This document shows positions 1 through 9,559 of a stretch of DNA of 64,000 bases, piece by piece (within the stretch, counting starts at the first letter, position 1; each line of letters opens with the position of its first letter). The DNA is from G963666945 sp963666945. Its GTDB lineage: Bacteria; Bacteroidota; Bacteroidia; Bacteroidales; Marinifilaceae. The notes below the pieces were generated by a model. The model saw nothing but the letters and a program-made list of their open reading frames with translations, was not told the origin of the DNA and did no database searches. The translations under genes and the position numbers were made by a program. Location: NCBI GenBank assembly GCA_963666945.2, contig CAXXRT010000024.1:1-64000 (forward strand), read 5' to 3'.

Positions 1-2
1 AG

Positions 3-749
3 ATTGCATTCATGGGAGCAACAAGTATAGGACGTGACCTAGGCCCTCGTGTATCTTCTGCACTTCACTCAGGTTTAACTGCAGACTGTACCAGTCTTGA
101 GATAGGTGAATTCGAAGACAAAAAGAACAATAAGAAATACGATAATCTTCTTTATCAGATCCGCCCAGCATTTGGTGGTAACATTGTGGCTACTATTGTA
201 AACCCAGAATGTCGTCCGCAGATGGCTACTGTACGTGAGGGTGTAATGAAAAAAGAAATTTGCGATGCTAACTACAAAGGAGAAGTCAAAAATATTAATG
301 TTAACGATTATGTGAAGGCAGAAGACTTTGTTATCGAAGTTATAGAGCGTCACATGGAGAAATCTAAAGTTAACATCAAAGGAGCTCCTATCATTGTTGC
401 CGGTGGTTACGGTGTAGGATCAAAAGAGAACTTCAAACTACTTCACGAACTTGCTGATGTACTAGGAGGAGAAGTTGGTGCTTCCCGTGCAGCTGTTGAC
501 GCAGGTTATGCAGACCATGAACGTCAGATTGGACAGACTGGAATAACTGTAAGACCTAAACTATATATTGCATGTGGTATCTCAGGACAGATTCAACATA
601 CTGCAGGTATGGAAGAATCAGCAATGGTTATATCCATAAACAACGATCCAAATGCACCTATTAACAATTTTGCTGATTACGTTATTACAGGTGACCTAAA
701 TACGGTAATCCCTAAAATGATACAGTTCTACAAAAAGAACTCTAAGTAA
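3..749 (+). CDS. etfA: Electron transfer flavoprotein alpha subunit, 5' truncated
   Basis: The reading frame is open at the left edge, so only the C-terminal 248 or so residues are present. EtfA pairs with EtfB and carries FAD, passing electrons from acyl-CoA dehydrogenases to other redox partners in the cytoplasm. Seen: the family's FAD-binding region with GGYGVGSKENF, VGASRAAVDAG, GQTG and ACGISGQIQH, ending in the usual NAPI...ADY...GDL tail. The acyl-CoA dehydrogenase gene follows 36 bases downstream on the same strand, an arrangement common in Bacteroidales, and etfB is expected just outside the window. The assignment is very secure; the physiological direction (beta-oxidation or bifurcation) cannot be told from this piece. 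Confidence 0.95.
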   Translation: MAFMGATSIGRDLGPRVSSALHSGLTADCTSLEIGEFEDKKNNKKYDNLLYQIRPAFGGNIVATIVNPECRPQMATVREGVMKKEICDANYKGEVKNINVNDYVKAEDFVIEVIERHMEKSKVNIKGAPIIVAGGYGVGSKENFKLLHELADVLGGEVGASRAAVDAGYADHERQIGQTGITVRPKLYIACGISGQIQHTAGMEESAMVISINNDPNAPINNFADYVITGDLNTVIPKMIQFYKKNSK

Positions 750-785
750 TCGCAATAATTATTATCAAATCAAAATTAGAAGAAA

Positions 786-2504
786 ATGGCTAATTTCTAT
801 ACAGATAACGAGGATATTAAATTTCATTTGAATCATCCTCTAATGCAAAAGATTGTTGCTCTTAAAGAGCGTAATTTTGCAGACAAAGAAAAATACGATT
901 ATGCTCCGCTTGATTTTGAAGATGCAATGGACAACTATGACAGAGTTCTTGAAATAGTTGGAGAGATTTGTGGAGACATATTAGATGTTAACGCAGAATC
1001 AGTTGACCACGAAGGACCGGAAGTAATCGATGGACACGTAAAATACGCAAGAGGTACTCAGGAAAACCACGATGCCCTTACACAGGCAGGTCTTTACGGA
1101 ATGTCTCTTCCAAGAGAATACGATGGTCTTAACTTCCCAATGGTACCTTACGTAATGGCAGCTGAGCTAGTATCTAGAGGTGATGCAGGTTTTGCCAACA
1201 TTTGGGGACTTCAGGACTGTGCAGAGACAATTCACGAATTTGCTGATGCAGACCAGAAAGAAAGATACCTTCCCCGTATTGCCGAAGGAGACACTTGTGC
1301 TATGGACCTTACAGAGCCAGATGCAGGATCTGACCTTCAGGCCGTAGAACTAAAAGCCACATACAACAAAGAAGAAAACCAGTGGTACCTAAACGGAGTA
1401 AAACGTTTCATCACTAACGGTGATGCACACATTTCACTTGTTCTTGCCCGTTCTGAAGAAGGTACTAAAGATGGACGTGGTCTTTCTATGTTTATCTACG
1501 ACAAAAAACACGAAGCAATGACTGTTCGTCGTATTGAAAACAAGCACGGTATTAAAGGATCTCCAACTTGTGAGTTAGTATTTAAAAATGCACCAGCAGA
1601 ACTAGTAGGTTCTCGTAAGATGGGATTAATTAAATACGTTATGTCACTTATGAACGGTGCACGTCTTGGCGTAGGAGCACAATCTGTAGGTGTTGCAGAA
1701 GCAGCGTATAGAGAAGGTCTTAGTTACGCAAAAGAACGTAGACAATTCGGGAAAGCAATTATTGAATTCCCAGCCGTTTACGAGATGCTTTCAAATATGG
1801 ATGCAAAAGTAAAAGCTGCACGTTCTATTCTATATGAAACATCTCGTTTCGTTGATATGTACAAAGCATACTACCATATTTCACTTGAAAGAAGTCTTGA
1901 TAAAGAGGAGCGTGAAGAAATGAAAGTATATCAGAAACTAGCTGATATTTACACCCCACTTCTTAAGCTTTTTGCCAGTGAATATGCCAACGAAGTAGCA
2001 TACGAATCATTACAGATTCACGGTGGTTCAGGATACATGAAAGACTACCCTATCGAAAGATTGGTAAGAGATGCACGTATCACAAATATATACGAAGGTA
2101 CATCTCAGCTACAAGTTGTTGCTGCAATACGAGGTGTAACTACCGGTCAATACCTTAAACAAATAAGAGAAGTTTACCAGACATCTGAAATTAATCCTGA
2201 ATACGAATACTTAAGAACAATTCTTAAGTCTATGACAGACAAGTATGAAGCAGCTGTCAACAGAGTTCATCAGATTAACGACAGTTCTGACAACAACGAC
2301 TATCTTGATTTCAATGCAAGAAGACTAGTTGAAATGGCTGGTTATATAATTATTGGATACTTATTGCTACTTGATACTATAAGAGATCAACGTTTCCATA
2401 AGAATGCTGAAGTATTCATAAAACTTGGTCAATCTAAAGTTGATGCCTATGCAACATACATCAACAATTTCGATATGAAAAACCTTGGAATTTTCAAGAA
2501 ATAA
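786..2504 (+). CDS. Acyl-CoA dehydrogenase family protein
   Basis: A 572-residue FAD enzyme that oxidises acyl-CoA to enoyl-CoA and hands electrons to ETF. Seen: an N-terminal extension of about 80 residues before the dehydrogenase fold, the FAD/substrate segment CAMDLTEPDAGSD, the ERRQFGK motif, IHGGSGYMKDYPIERLVRDARI and the NIYEGTSQLQ segment whose Glu437 is at the usual catalytic-base position. A further C-terminal helical region of roughly 120 residues makes it longer than the classic 380-residue enzymes, as in the FadE5/AidB-like group. It directly follows etfA and probably shares its transcript, which ends at the hairpin near 2540. Substrate chain length cannot be inferred. Confidence 0.93.
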   Translation: MANFYTDNEDIKFHLNHPLMQKIVALKERNFADKEKYDYAPLDFEDAMDNYDRVLEIVGEICGDILDVNAESVDHEGPEVIDGHVKYARGTQENHDALTQAGLYGMSLPREYDGLNFPMVPYVMAAELVSRGDAGFANIWGLQDCAETIHEFADADQKERYLPRIAEGDTCAMDLTEPDAGSDLQAVELKATYNKEENQWYLNGVKRFITNGDAHISLVLARSEEGTKDGRGLSMFIYDKKHEAMTVRRIENKHGIKGSPTCELVFKNAPAELVGSRKMGLIKYVMSLMNGARLGVGAQSVGVAEAAYREGLSYAKERRQFGKAIIEFPAVYEMLSNMDAKVKAARSILYETSRFVDMYKAYYHISLERSLDKEEREEMKVYQKLADIYTPLLKLFASEYANEVAYESLQIHGGSGYMKDYPIERLVRDARITNIYEGTSQLQVVAAIRGVTTGQYLKQIREVYQTSEINPEYEYLRTILKSMTDKYEAAVNRVHQINDSSDNNDYLDFNARRLVEMAGYIIIGYLLLLDTIRDQRFHKNAEVFIKLGQSKVDAYATYINNFDMKNLGIFKK

Positions 2505-2524
2505 ACCAAGTATTACAACATATT

Positions 2525-2562
2525 AAAAGGCTGCCTCAGTAATTGGGGCAGCCTTTTCTTTT
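2525..2562 (+). terminator. Rho-independent terminator of etfA-acd
   Basis: Stem AAAGGCTGCC / GGGCAGCCTTT with a short loop, followed by TTCTTTT. It lies 20 bases after the acyl-CoA dehydrogenase stop codon. Confidence 0.85.
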
Positions 2563-2647
2563 ATATATTAATCCATTTTATCCAAAAGAGTACAAATCAA
2601 TAATGAATTTCAACTCTCCGAATAAATTGTTTTCATAAAACAACACC

Positions 2648-2684
2648 ACAAAAAAAAGGTGCTGAGTCAAAATACTCAACACCT
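2648..2684 (-). terminator. Rho-independent terminator of the V-ATPase operon
   Basis: Read on the minus strand, GGTGTTGAGT pairs with ACTCAGCACC around a six-base loop and is followed by a run of eight T. It sits 25 bases past the stop of the K subunit gene, ending the seven-gene operon. Confidence 0.88.
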
Positions 2685-2708
2685 CTCTAGAATAATTTTT
2701 ATATCAAA

Positions 2709-3158
2709 TTATAAAATAGCCTGACTAATCATAAATGTAGCAGCAACAGCAACAATAGCATAAAGCTCTGGGAATACAGCCAATATAAGAGTTTTACCAA
2801 AAACATCATAACCGGCACCTATTCCAACAATACCATTAGCACAAACCTGTCCCTGACGAATTGCAGAAAGAAGTCCAACAAACCCAAGAGCAAGACCGGC
2901 ACCAAAAACAGCAGAAGCCTGAAGCCAGTTAATTTCAGGAACAAGAGCCCCCTGTAACAAGAAGAATCCCAGAAATCCATAAAGACCCTGAGTACCAGGA
3001 AGAGCACTTAATACAAGGTAGTTACCGAAAGCCTCATCATTCTTTTTTAAAGCACCTATAGTAGCGTTACCCCCCATTGAAACACCGTAAGCACTACCAA
3101 TACCAGCCAAACCTACCATTAATCCTATTCCTATGTAAGCTAAAACAATTGGTTCCAT
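2709..3158 (-). CDS. ntpK: V-type ATPase subunit K (rotor c-ring proteolipid)
   Basis: A 149-residue membrane proteolipid with two tandem hairpins (four transmembrane helices), the form found in V-type rotors such as Enterococcus hirae NtpK. It forms the ring that carries ions across the membrane. Seen: GTQGLYGF after the second helix and PELYAI in the fourth, with the essential carboxylate Glu131. The residues matching the E. hirae sodium ligands are all there: Leu53, Thr56, Gln57, Gln102 and Glu131. This supports sodium coupling, as an inference. It is the last gene of the operon, 39 bases after subunit I. Confidence 0.95.
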   Translation of the reverse strand: MEPIVLAYIGIGLMVGLAGIGSAYGVSMGGNATIGALKKNDEAFGNYLVLSALPGTQGLYGFLGFFLLQGALVPEINWLQASAVFGAGLALGFVGLLSAIRQGQVCANGIVGIGAGYDVFGKTLILAVFPELYAIVAVAATFMISQAIL

Positions 3159-3197
3159 AATTTTATCTCCTTAATATTTGATTTTTTATTAATAATC

Positions 3198-4988
3198 TTA
3201 TTTTTCTAATTTAACAAACGGTTCATATTTTTTACCGCCACCGGAAAAACCGGCATTTTTATAAAACTCTACAAATGTCAGACGCATAGGGTGAACAAAC
3301 GATCCAAGACCAGACATAAATATATTAATACCATGTCCAAACACTAATATCAACAACATTAGAATCTGTTTAACCACAGGAATATTACCACTCATATTCA
3401 TTGCAAGGTCGTTAAAAACCAACCCCAACACAGCACTCGAAATACCAAGAGCAAACAAACGAATATAAGAAAGTACATCCCCCAGAAGTCCAGTAACCAT
3501 ATTATATACATCCCATAATCCAGCTCCAAAATTCATAAAGACATTTCTCTTTGGATTATTCAATATAAGAATAAATAAACCACTAATTCCAAATACTCCA
3601 TACTGGATATTTTTTACATCCATTCCTTTCTTTCCAAGCCAATATGTAAGTCCTCCCCCAATTATCAGAATAATCCATCCCAATGTAGCAAGAGAAGCTT
3701 TAAGACCAGCCTGTTTAATCTGGTTAGCAAATTTGATAAACATACCAAATATAATCTGCACACCACCAATTATCAAAGAAAGATTGAAAAGATTCTGAGA
3801 ATCCAGCATATATTTCTTAGCATTCTCAAGCCATGAAATATCAGCTTCAATAAGGTTAATTCCAAAGAAAGTACCGCCAACAATTCCCATTACCACGGTA
3901 GCCAATCCCAGCCACTGCGCTAATGAAAGAACAGGCTTAACTTCCTTTTTAACCCTAGGCTTATAGATAGTTGCCCCAAGAAGAATAAGCAAGCCATAAC
4001 CCGCATCTCCAAGACAAAAGCCAAAGAACAACATAAAGAACGGAGCAAAGAAAGGTGTTAGATCAATTTCTCCATATTGAGGAAGAGAATAAAGTTCTCC
4101 AATAAACTGAAAAAGACTGGCAAATTTATTATTCTTTAATTTTATAGGTACCCTATCTTCATAATTAGGTTCCCTAATTTCATAATAAACACCAACTTCA
4201 GAAATCCATCCTTCAAGTTTTTCCTCCTTATCCAGAGGAACCCAACCTTCAAGATACATAACCTTATCCTCAACCATTGTATGTGTACCAGCCACAACAT
4301 TCTCAAAGTTAAAGTTATTCTGAATATTAGTTCTTTCCTTTACAAGAATATCAACAGACCCGGCAGCCTTTTTAAAGAAATTAAATAAGACTTCCCTTTC
4401 TTTATTTACATCCTCTTCTTCCTGATATAATTCATCAAGTGTTTTTTCAGGTTTCCCAACATATTCAGCCTCTATCTCAGGCTTTTGTCCATCAATAGAA
4501 ACAGTAATGAAATATATTTGACCCCCATGACTTGCAATTTCCAGAGCATTATTCTGCTCATACCACTCGGTATTAAATTTACTGTGAGGACATGTAAAAA
4601 AGTCAATTCTTGCTCCTGATTCAGAAAGCTTATTTATTAAATCTTCAGAGTACAGACCCCAAGGCTCCTGAATAGAAATCTCTTTTCTTATATGAGCAAG
4701 TATCTGTTCAGTTTTATCCAGTCTTATTCTTTTAGCCTCTAGCTCATTAAGCAAATCATTAGCATCAGTAAACTCAGATTTTTCAATATCTTTTTGCTTT
4801 TCAAGAAATTTAATAGCATTAGTATAACGCCTAATAACATTAAGTTTCTCGACCAAAGAATCGCTACTGGCTGAATGACCTTTCTTAAATTTTATATGTA
4901 CAACTCCCAGTTCCCTCAAATGCTCAAGGAATCGTGTATATTCCTTGTAGAACACGAAAGCCGAAAGTTTTTTCATCGGTACAATCAT
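3198..4988 (-). CDS. ntpI: V-type ATPase subunit I (stator / a subunit)
   Basis: A 596-residue protein with a soluble, coiled-coil-rich N-terminal half and a C-terminal half of about seven membrane helices starting near the TPFFAPFFMLFFGFCLGDAGYG segment. It forms the half-channels next to the K ring and anchors the peripheral stalk. The motif GDAGYGLL and the later GDVLSYIRLFALGISSA are characteristic of the family and contain the conserved Arg. The start overlaps the end of the subunit D gene by four bases (4985-4988), implying translational coupling. Length is normal for bacterial subunit I. Confidence 0.95.
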   Translation of the reverse strand: MIVPMKKLSAFVFYKEYTRFLEHLRELGVVHIKFKKGHSASSDSLVEKLNVIRRYTNAIKFLEKQKDIEKSEFTDANDLLNELEAKRIRLDKTEQILAHIRKEISIQEPWGLYSEDLINKLSESGARIDFFTCPHSKFNTEWYEQNNALEIASHGGQIYFITVSIDGQKPEIEAEYVGKPEKTLDELYQEEEDVNKEREVLFNFFKKAAGSVDILVKERTNIQNNFNFENVVAGTHTMVEDKVMYLEGWVPLDKEEKLEGWISEVGVYYEIREPNYEDRVPIKLKNNKFASLFQFIGELYSLPQYGEIDLTPFFAPFFMLFFGFCLGDAGYGLLILLGATIYKPRVKKEVKPVLSLAQWLGLATVVMGIVGGTFFGINLIEADISWLENAKKYMLDSQNLFNLSLIIGGVQIIFGMFIKFANQIKQAGLKASLATLGWIILIIGGGLTYWLGKKGMDVKNIQYGVFGISGLFILILNNPKRNVFMNFGAGLWDVYNMVTGLLGDVLSYIRLFALGISSAVLGLVFNDLAMNMSGNIPVVKQILMLLILVFGHGINIFMSGLGSFVHPMRLTFVEFYKNAGFSGGGKKYEPFVKLEK

Positions 4989-5584
4989 GATTCTGCCTCC
5001 ATTAATTTACGGGTTTTAACAATCTTTTGTGCCGACTTAGAGAGATTCTCCTCATCCTCAAGAAAACGTTTAATTTTCATTATAGCATCGTGATATCCCG
5101 GTATTTGCACCTTCTCATAAAGATTCACTTTCTGAGTTGTTTTCTTACGAGCATGGTTTAACAAATCCATTTTTCTGTAATAAAACTCTCTTTCAATTGC
5201 AATCTTCACAAGATTTTTAAGTGTTTCTATACCATCAAGAAACCACTGAGGACTGTTGAAAAGACTAAACTCCTTAAGCTCATAGATCACATCTTCAAAC
5301 ACAGGAGTACGTACTCCCGCAATTTTTTTTACACCCATCTTCACATCTTTGACCATAAGCAAACCAGGCGTATACTCATCCCATAACTTAAGCATATTTT
5401 GCTGAGCTTCAATCATATCTTTAAGCCTAGCATCATATTCCTGGGCAGTATACTTAGCCTTCTTAACCTCCATTCTAAGGGCAGATTCCTTATTTTTAAT
5501 GGTTGGCAAAGCACGCACACGAATCTTTAATTGTTTATCAAGACTCTGAAGTGCGATCTTATTATATTGAAATTTTATTGCCAT
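4985..5584 (-). CDS. ntpD: V-type ATPase subunit D (central stalk)
   Basis: A 199-residue, mostly helical protein matching the central rotor shaft of V-type ATPases. The N-terminal stretch around FQYNKIALQSLDKQLKIR and the C-terminal helix LYEKVQIPGYHDAIMKIKRFLEDEE show the expected long antiparallel coiled coil. It links the A3B3 catalytic head to the membrane rotor. It lies 21 bases after the B subunit gene and overlaps the start of subunit I. No subunit F gene, the usual partner of D, is visible in this operon. Confidence 0.92.
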   Translation of the reverse strand: MAIKFQYNKIALQSLDKQLKIRVRALPTIKNKESALRMEVKKAKYTAQEYDARLKDMIEAQQNMLKLWDEYTPGLLMVKDVKMGVKKIAGVRTPVFEDVIYELKEFSLFNSPQWFLDGIETLKNLVKIAIEREFYYRKMDLLNHARKKTTQKVNLYEKVQIPGYHDAIMKIKRFLEDEENLSKSAQKIVKTRKLMEAES

Positions 5585-5605
5585 ACCTGAATTAGGTTTA
5601 AGTTA

Positions 5606-6925
5606 TTATTCTTTCCAGTACTTATCAGTAAACTCCTGTTTAATAGCAACCTCAGTCTTGTTGAAATACTTACCAAACATACCCCATGCAGTATCTAGCA
5701 TCTCAGTCGCATCAATATTAACATCGATAGCCAGAAGTTTTTCTGAATAATCCTTAGCAAAATCCAATGCCCTCTGGTCATAATCAGTCAAGTCGAAACC
5801 ATTCTCCAACTTAGTACGAGCATTAGCCGCATCGGCATAAAGACGCACAGCAGCATTCATCACCTGAGGATGATCTTCACGAGTCTTTTTACCAATAACC
5901 AACTGCTTAAGACGCGACAAGCTTCTGAAAGGATCCACAATCACTTTACCTATCTCAGTATCCTTACGAAGGAAAAGCTGTCCCTCAGTAATATAACCTG
6001 TATTATCCGGAATAGCATGAGTGATATCTCCACCGGAAAGAGTAGTCACAGCCACAATAGTGATTGATCCCCCTTCAGGGAACTGCACTGCCTTCTCATA
6101 TATTTTAGCCAAATCAGAGTAAAGAGAACCCGGCATAGAATCCTTTGAAGGAATCTGATCCATACGGTTAGAAACAATACTCAAGGCATCGGCATATAAT
6201 GTCATATCTGTAAGAAGAACCAGAACCTTCTCATTCCTGTCAACTGCAAAATACTCAGCAGCAGTAAGAGCCATATCCGGAACAAGAAGACGTTGCACAG
6301 GAGGAGCCTCAGTAGTATTGACAAAACTCACAATACGATCGAGAGCACCTGCAGAATCGAACAAATTCTTAAAATACAGGTAATCATCATTTGTCAATCC
6401 CATACCACCAAGAATAATCCTGTCTGTCTTTGCCCTTAAAGCCACATTAGCCATCACCTGATTATAAGGCTGATCCGGATCCGCAAAGAAAGGAATTTTC
6501 TGTCCCGACACCAAAGAGTTATTAAGGTCGATACCAGCGATACCTGTAGCAATAAACTCTGATGGCTGTCTACGGCGGACAGGATTCACAGAAGGACCAC
6601 CTATCTCTCGTTCCTCGCCATTAACAATTGGTCCCCCATCAATAGGATCACCAAAAGCATTAAAAAATCTTCCACATAATTCTTCACCCACTTTAATAGT
6701 AGGAGCCTTACCCATAAAAATCACTTCAGCATTATTGGGAACACCTTCAGTACCCGAGAAAATCTGCAAAGTAACCTCATCCCCCACAATCTTAACCACC
6801 TGTGCCAGTCTTCCATGCACAACAGCAAGCTCCTCGTTACCAACACCTGTAGCCTTAAGAGTACATGTAGCCTTAGTTATCTGGGAAAGTTTAGTATATA
6901 CTTTTTGAAAAGCTGTTTTATTCAT
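5606..6925 (-). CDS. ntpB: V-type ATPase subunit B (non-catalytic head subunit)
   Basis: A 439-residue member of the alpha/beta ATPase family without a canonical Walker A, as expected for the regulatory B subunit that alternates with A in the head. Seen: GGPSVNPVRRRQPSEFIATGIAGID, SGQKIPFF in place of a P-loop, and SMPGSLYSDLAKIYEKAG-like sequence (here YEKAVQ). The gene follows A by 12 bases. Length agrees with family members of 430-470 residues. Confidence 0.95.
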   Translation of the reverse strand: MNKTAFQKVYTKLSQITKATCTLKATGVGNEELAVVHGRLAQVVKIVGDEVTLQIFSGTEGVPNNAEVIFMGKAPTIKVGEELCGRFFNAFGDPIDGGPIVNGEEREIGGPSVNPVRRRQPSEFIATGIAGIDLNNSLVSGQKIPFFADPDQPYNQVMANVALRAKTDRIILGGMGLTNDDYLYFKNLFDSAGALDRIVSFVNTTEAPPVQRLLVPDMALTAAEYFAVDRNEKVLVLLTDMTLYADALSIVSNRMDQIPSKDSMPGSLYSDLAKIYEKAVQFPEGGSITIVAVTTLSGGDITHAIPDNTGYITEGQLFLRKDTEIGKVIVDPFRSLSRLKQLVIGKKTREDHPQVMNAAVRLYADAANARTKLENGFDLTDYDQRALDFAKDYSEKLLAIDVNIDATEMLDTAWGMFGKYFNKTEVAIKQEFTDKYWKE

Positions 6926-6937
6926 ATCATTCCTCTT

Positions 6938-8704
6938 TTAGTTTAACCTCTCAGCTAAAACTTCTTTTAATTCATTTTCATACTTATGAAACTTATCAGT
7001 CTTAAATTCTGAATAGTTCATTTGCTTAAACAAGTTAATAACCCTTTTAAAAAATGGGTTAACCTCTTCAAAAGAATCAAAAGAAAAATCAGATCGGATA
7101 ATCTCTAATATTTTATTTAGCATATATTGCTGACGTTCCATAGACGATGAAGAATCAACCTTATCGAAAGCATCCTGCTGAAGAATGACAAAGTCAATAA
7201 CCTCAGATTTCCAAAACACAAGATGGTAACTCAAAGGTACACCATCGTCACCAAGGATATTTATCTGTTCATAAATTTCCCTACCCCTAATAAGAGCATT
7301 TCTTGCCTCATTAACATTATCAATCCATTGCTCTGATATATTGTTATTTGCATAGTCAATGTATTCAGGATACTCAAGATATTTAGAATAACTCTCAAGA
7401 GCATCGATAGCAGGATAACGCTTTGAATCCGCCCTATTCTGAGAAAGAGCATAGAAACAACGAGCAGCCTTCTTGGTCGATTCAGTAACCGGTTCCTTAA
7501 GGTTACCCCCCGCAGGAGAAACCGTCCCGATAAAAGTTACCGACCCTGTTTTACCATTATTAAGATGAACAAAACCAGCCCTTGAATAGAAATTCGAAAT
7601 AATAGCCGAAAGATCCATAGGAAAGGCATCAGGACCAGGAAGTTCTTCCATACGGTTAGACATCTCCCTAAGAGCCTGAGCCCAACGAGAAGTTGAATCT
7701 GCAAGCAGTAATATCTTATGTCCCATTGCCCTGTAATACTCTGCAATAGTCATTGCAGTATACACAGAAGCCTCCCTGGCAGCAACAGGCATATTAGAAG
7801 TGTTAGCAATAATAGTAGTACGCTCAATAAGTTTACGTCCCGAACGAGGGTCTTCCAGTTCAGGGAACTCGGTAAATATCTCAACCACCTCATTAGCCCT
7901 TTCGCCACATGCAGCCATAATAATCACATCAGCATCAGCCTGACGGGAAAGAGCATGCTGAAGCACAGTCTTACCCGTACCGAAAGGACCAGGAATAAAA
8001 CCAGTACCACCTTCAAGCAAAGGATTCAGAGTATCAATAACCCTTACACCAGTTTCCATAGGACGAGCAGGACGAGGCTTGTTTTTATAAGCCCTTATAG
8101 CAAGTTTAACAGGCCATTTCTGCACCATATTAACATCAATTTCCCTACCCTTTTCATCAACAATTACTGCAATAGTATCGTGTATTGTATACTTACCATG
8201 AGGAGCAACCGATTTAACCTTATAAGAACCTTCAAATTTAAAAGGAACCATTATTTTATGGTCAAGCCAATTCTCCTTAACATTACCTAACCAATCACCT
8301 GCAACAACACTCTCACCCACTCTGGCAATAGGCCAAAACTCCCAACTCTTATCATCCTCCAATGGATTAGTATATTCACCCCTTTTCAAAAACACACCTT
8401 CCATTTTATCAAGGTCGTTCTGTAGCCCGTCATAATTTTTAGACAAGATACCAGGACCAAGAGTCACCTCCAGCATATGCCCCTCAAAAACGACCTCAGC
8501 ACCCGGCCTAAGCCCTCGGGTACTTTCAAACACCTGCACATAAGCCTTATTACCAATCACCTTAATAACCTCCGACATAAGACTGGTATCACCCAACTTA
8601 ATGAAGGCAATCTCATTCTGAGATACAGCCCCCTCAATCTCAACAATAACAAGGTTAGCAATAATACTCTGTACTTTTCCTAATGTTTTATTATTTCCTT
8701 CCAT
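6938..8704 (-). CDS. ntpA: V-type ATPase subunit A (catalytic)
   Basis: A 588-residue catalytic subunit that hydrolyses or makes ATP at the A-B interface. Seen: the P-loop GPFGTGKT at residues 239-246 with Lys245, preceded by the bulge domain typical of V/A-type A subunits, then the GERANEVVE motif with the catalytic Glu and SRWAQALREMS. Length matches the family. It is preceded by the DUF2764 gene at a gap of 25 bases and followed closely by B. Confidence 0.96.
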   Translation of the reverse strand: MEGNNKTLGKVQSIIANLVIVEIEGAVSQNEIAFIKLGDTSLMSEVIKVIGNKAYVQVFESTRGLRPGAEVVFEGHMLEVTLGPGILSKNYDGLQNDLDKMEGVFLKRGEYTNPLEDDKSWEFWPIARVGESVVAGDWLGNVKENWLDHKIMVPFKFEGSYKVKSVAPHGKYTIHDTIAVIVDEKGREIDVNMVQKWPVKLAIRAYKNKPRPARPMETGVRVIDTLNPLLEGGTGFIPGPFGTGKTVLQHALSRQADADVIIMAACGERANEVVEIFTEFPELEDPRSGRKLIERTTIIANTSNMPVAAREASVYTAMTIAEYYRAMGHKILLLADSTSRWAQALREMSNRMEELPGPDAFPMDLSAIISNFYSRAGFVHLNNGKTGSVTFIGTVSPAGGNLKEPVTESTKKAARCFYALSQNRADSKRYPAIDALESYSKYLEYPEYIDYANNNISEQWIDNVNEARNALIRGREIYEQINILGDDGVPLSYHLVFWKSEVIDFVILQQDAFDKVDSSSSMERQQYMLNKILEIIRSDFSFDSFEEVNPFFKRVINLFKQMNYSEFKTDKFHKYENELKEVLAERLN

Positions 8705-8729
8705 TAGATATATCTGTATTAATTACTTT

Positions 8730-9554
8730 TTACACTTTAAATTCTTCGGAAAACTCAAAACCAGCACGCAATCTTTCAACAAGCTCATGAAATACTTTCT
8801 TACCGGATTCAGTATCAAGCTTACTCCACCTTTCAATCATCATAAGCTTAATAAGAAAAGAAAGAACTTTTTCAATAGAAAAATATTCAAAAGTAGTTTT
8901 CTCATCCAGGAAGTCCCATTTAAGAAAATCCAGTCCTCTTTCTTTTTCAATCATATCATCCTTATCAAGAAGAGAAATAACTTTCTCCACATAACTATAA
9001 TCGACAGAAAGTCCAAAATCCTTAACATTACTGTTTCTTATAGCCTGTGAGAAATAATTATTTCCTATTATTTCCCTTTCAACATTAAGATTATATTTCT
9101 TAGCATTAAGACCAGCGGTCAAATTTTTTATATTCATATCAAATTCAAACCACGAACGCACAAAGTCATTTTTCACGTTTAGCAAGTAATCGTAAAACAA
9201 CCATGTTAATTCATTTTCATCAGAAACGCCATACTTCTTAGTCTCATTGTTTATATTTTCAATAAACTCACACATATAAGAAGGTAAGTTTTCAGGTTCC
9301 TTAAGCTGATCCTCAATAAAAGCCGGTGAAAAATTACTAATTGCCGATTCCTTAGGTTCCTTTTTAGAAATCAAAGAAAGAAGAGTTTTATTGTCTTCAT
9401 AAAGAAAAAACAATTCAACAAGCTTAAAATCTTTTTCAGAAAGATATATTTTAAGCTCCTCCTTGAAATCATTCAAAGCAAAAGGAATCTTTTTATCATC
9501 TGCCATAAGTTCCGGTAATCCGGCAATCAGACAGTAGTAATTCTTTTTAAGCAT
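8730..9554 (-). CDS. DUF2764 protein of the V-ATPase operon (probable C-subunit equivalent)
   Basis: A 275-residue soluble protein. I take the ATG at 9554 as the start; a GTG six bases earlier would overlap the upstream stop codon. The opening KKNYYCLIAGLPEL is characteristic of DUF2764, which in Bacteroidetes, chlamydiae and spirochaetes sits between the E and A genes of V-ATPase operons. The operon has no recognisable C/AC39 or F gene, so this protein probably fills the position of the C subunit that docks the rotor on the membrane ring. That role is inferred from gene order, not from a visible catalytic motif. Confidence 0.8.
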   Translation of the reverse strand: MLKKNYYCLIAGLPELMADDKKIPFALNDFKEELKIYLSEKDFKLVELFFLYEDNKTLLSLISKKEPKESAISNFSPAFIEDQLKEPENLPSYMCEFIENINNETKKYGVSDENELTWLFYDYLLNVKNDFVRSWFEFDMNIKNLTAGLNAKKYNLNVEREIIGNNYFSQAIRNSNVKDFGLSVDYSYVEKVISLLDKDDMIEKERGLDFLKWDFLDEKTTFEYFSIEKVLSFLIKLMMIERWSKLDTESGKKVFHELVERLRAGFEFSEEFKV

Positions 9555-9559
9555 ACACA

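Noticed and set aside
7718..8290. A 190-codon frame antisense to the V-ATPase A subunit
   Set aside because: Shadow of the catalytic subunit gene with no recognisable protein features.
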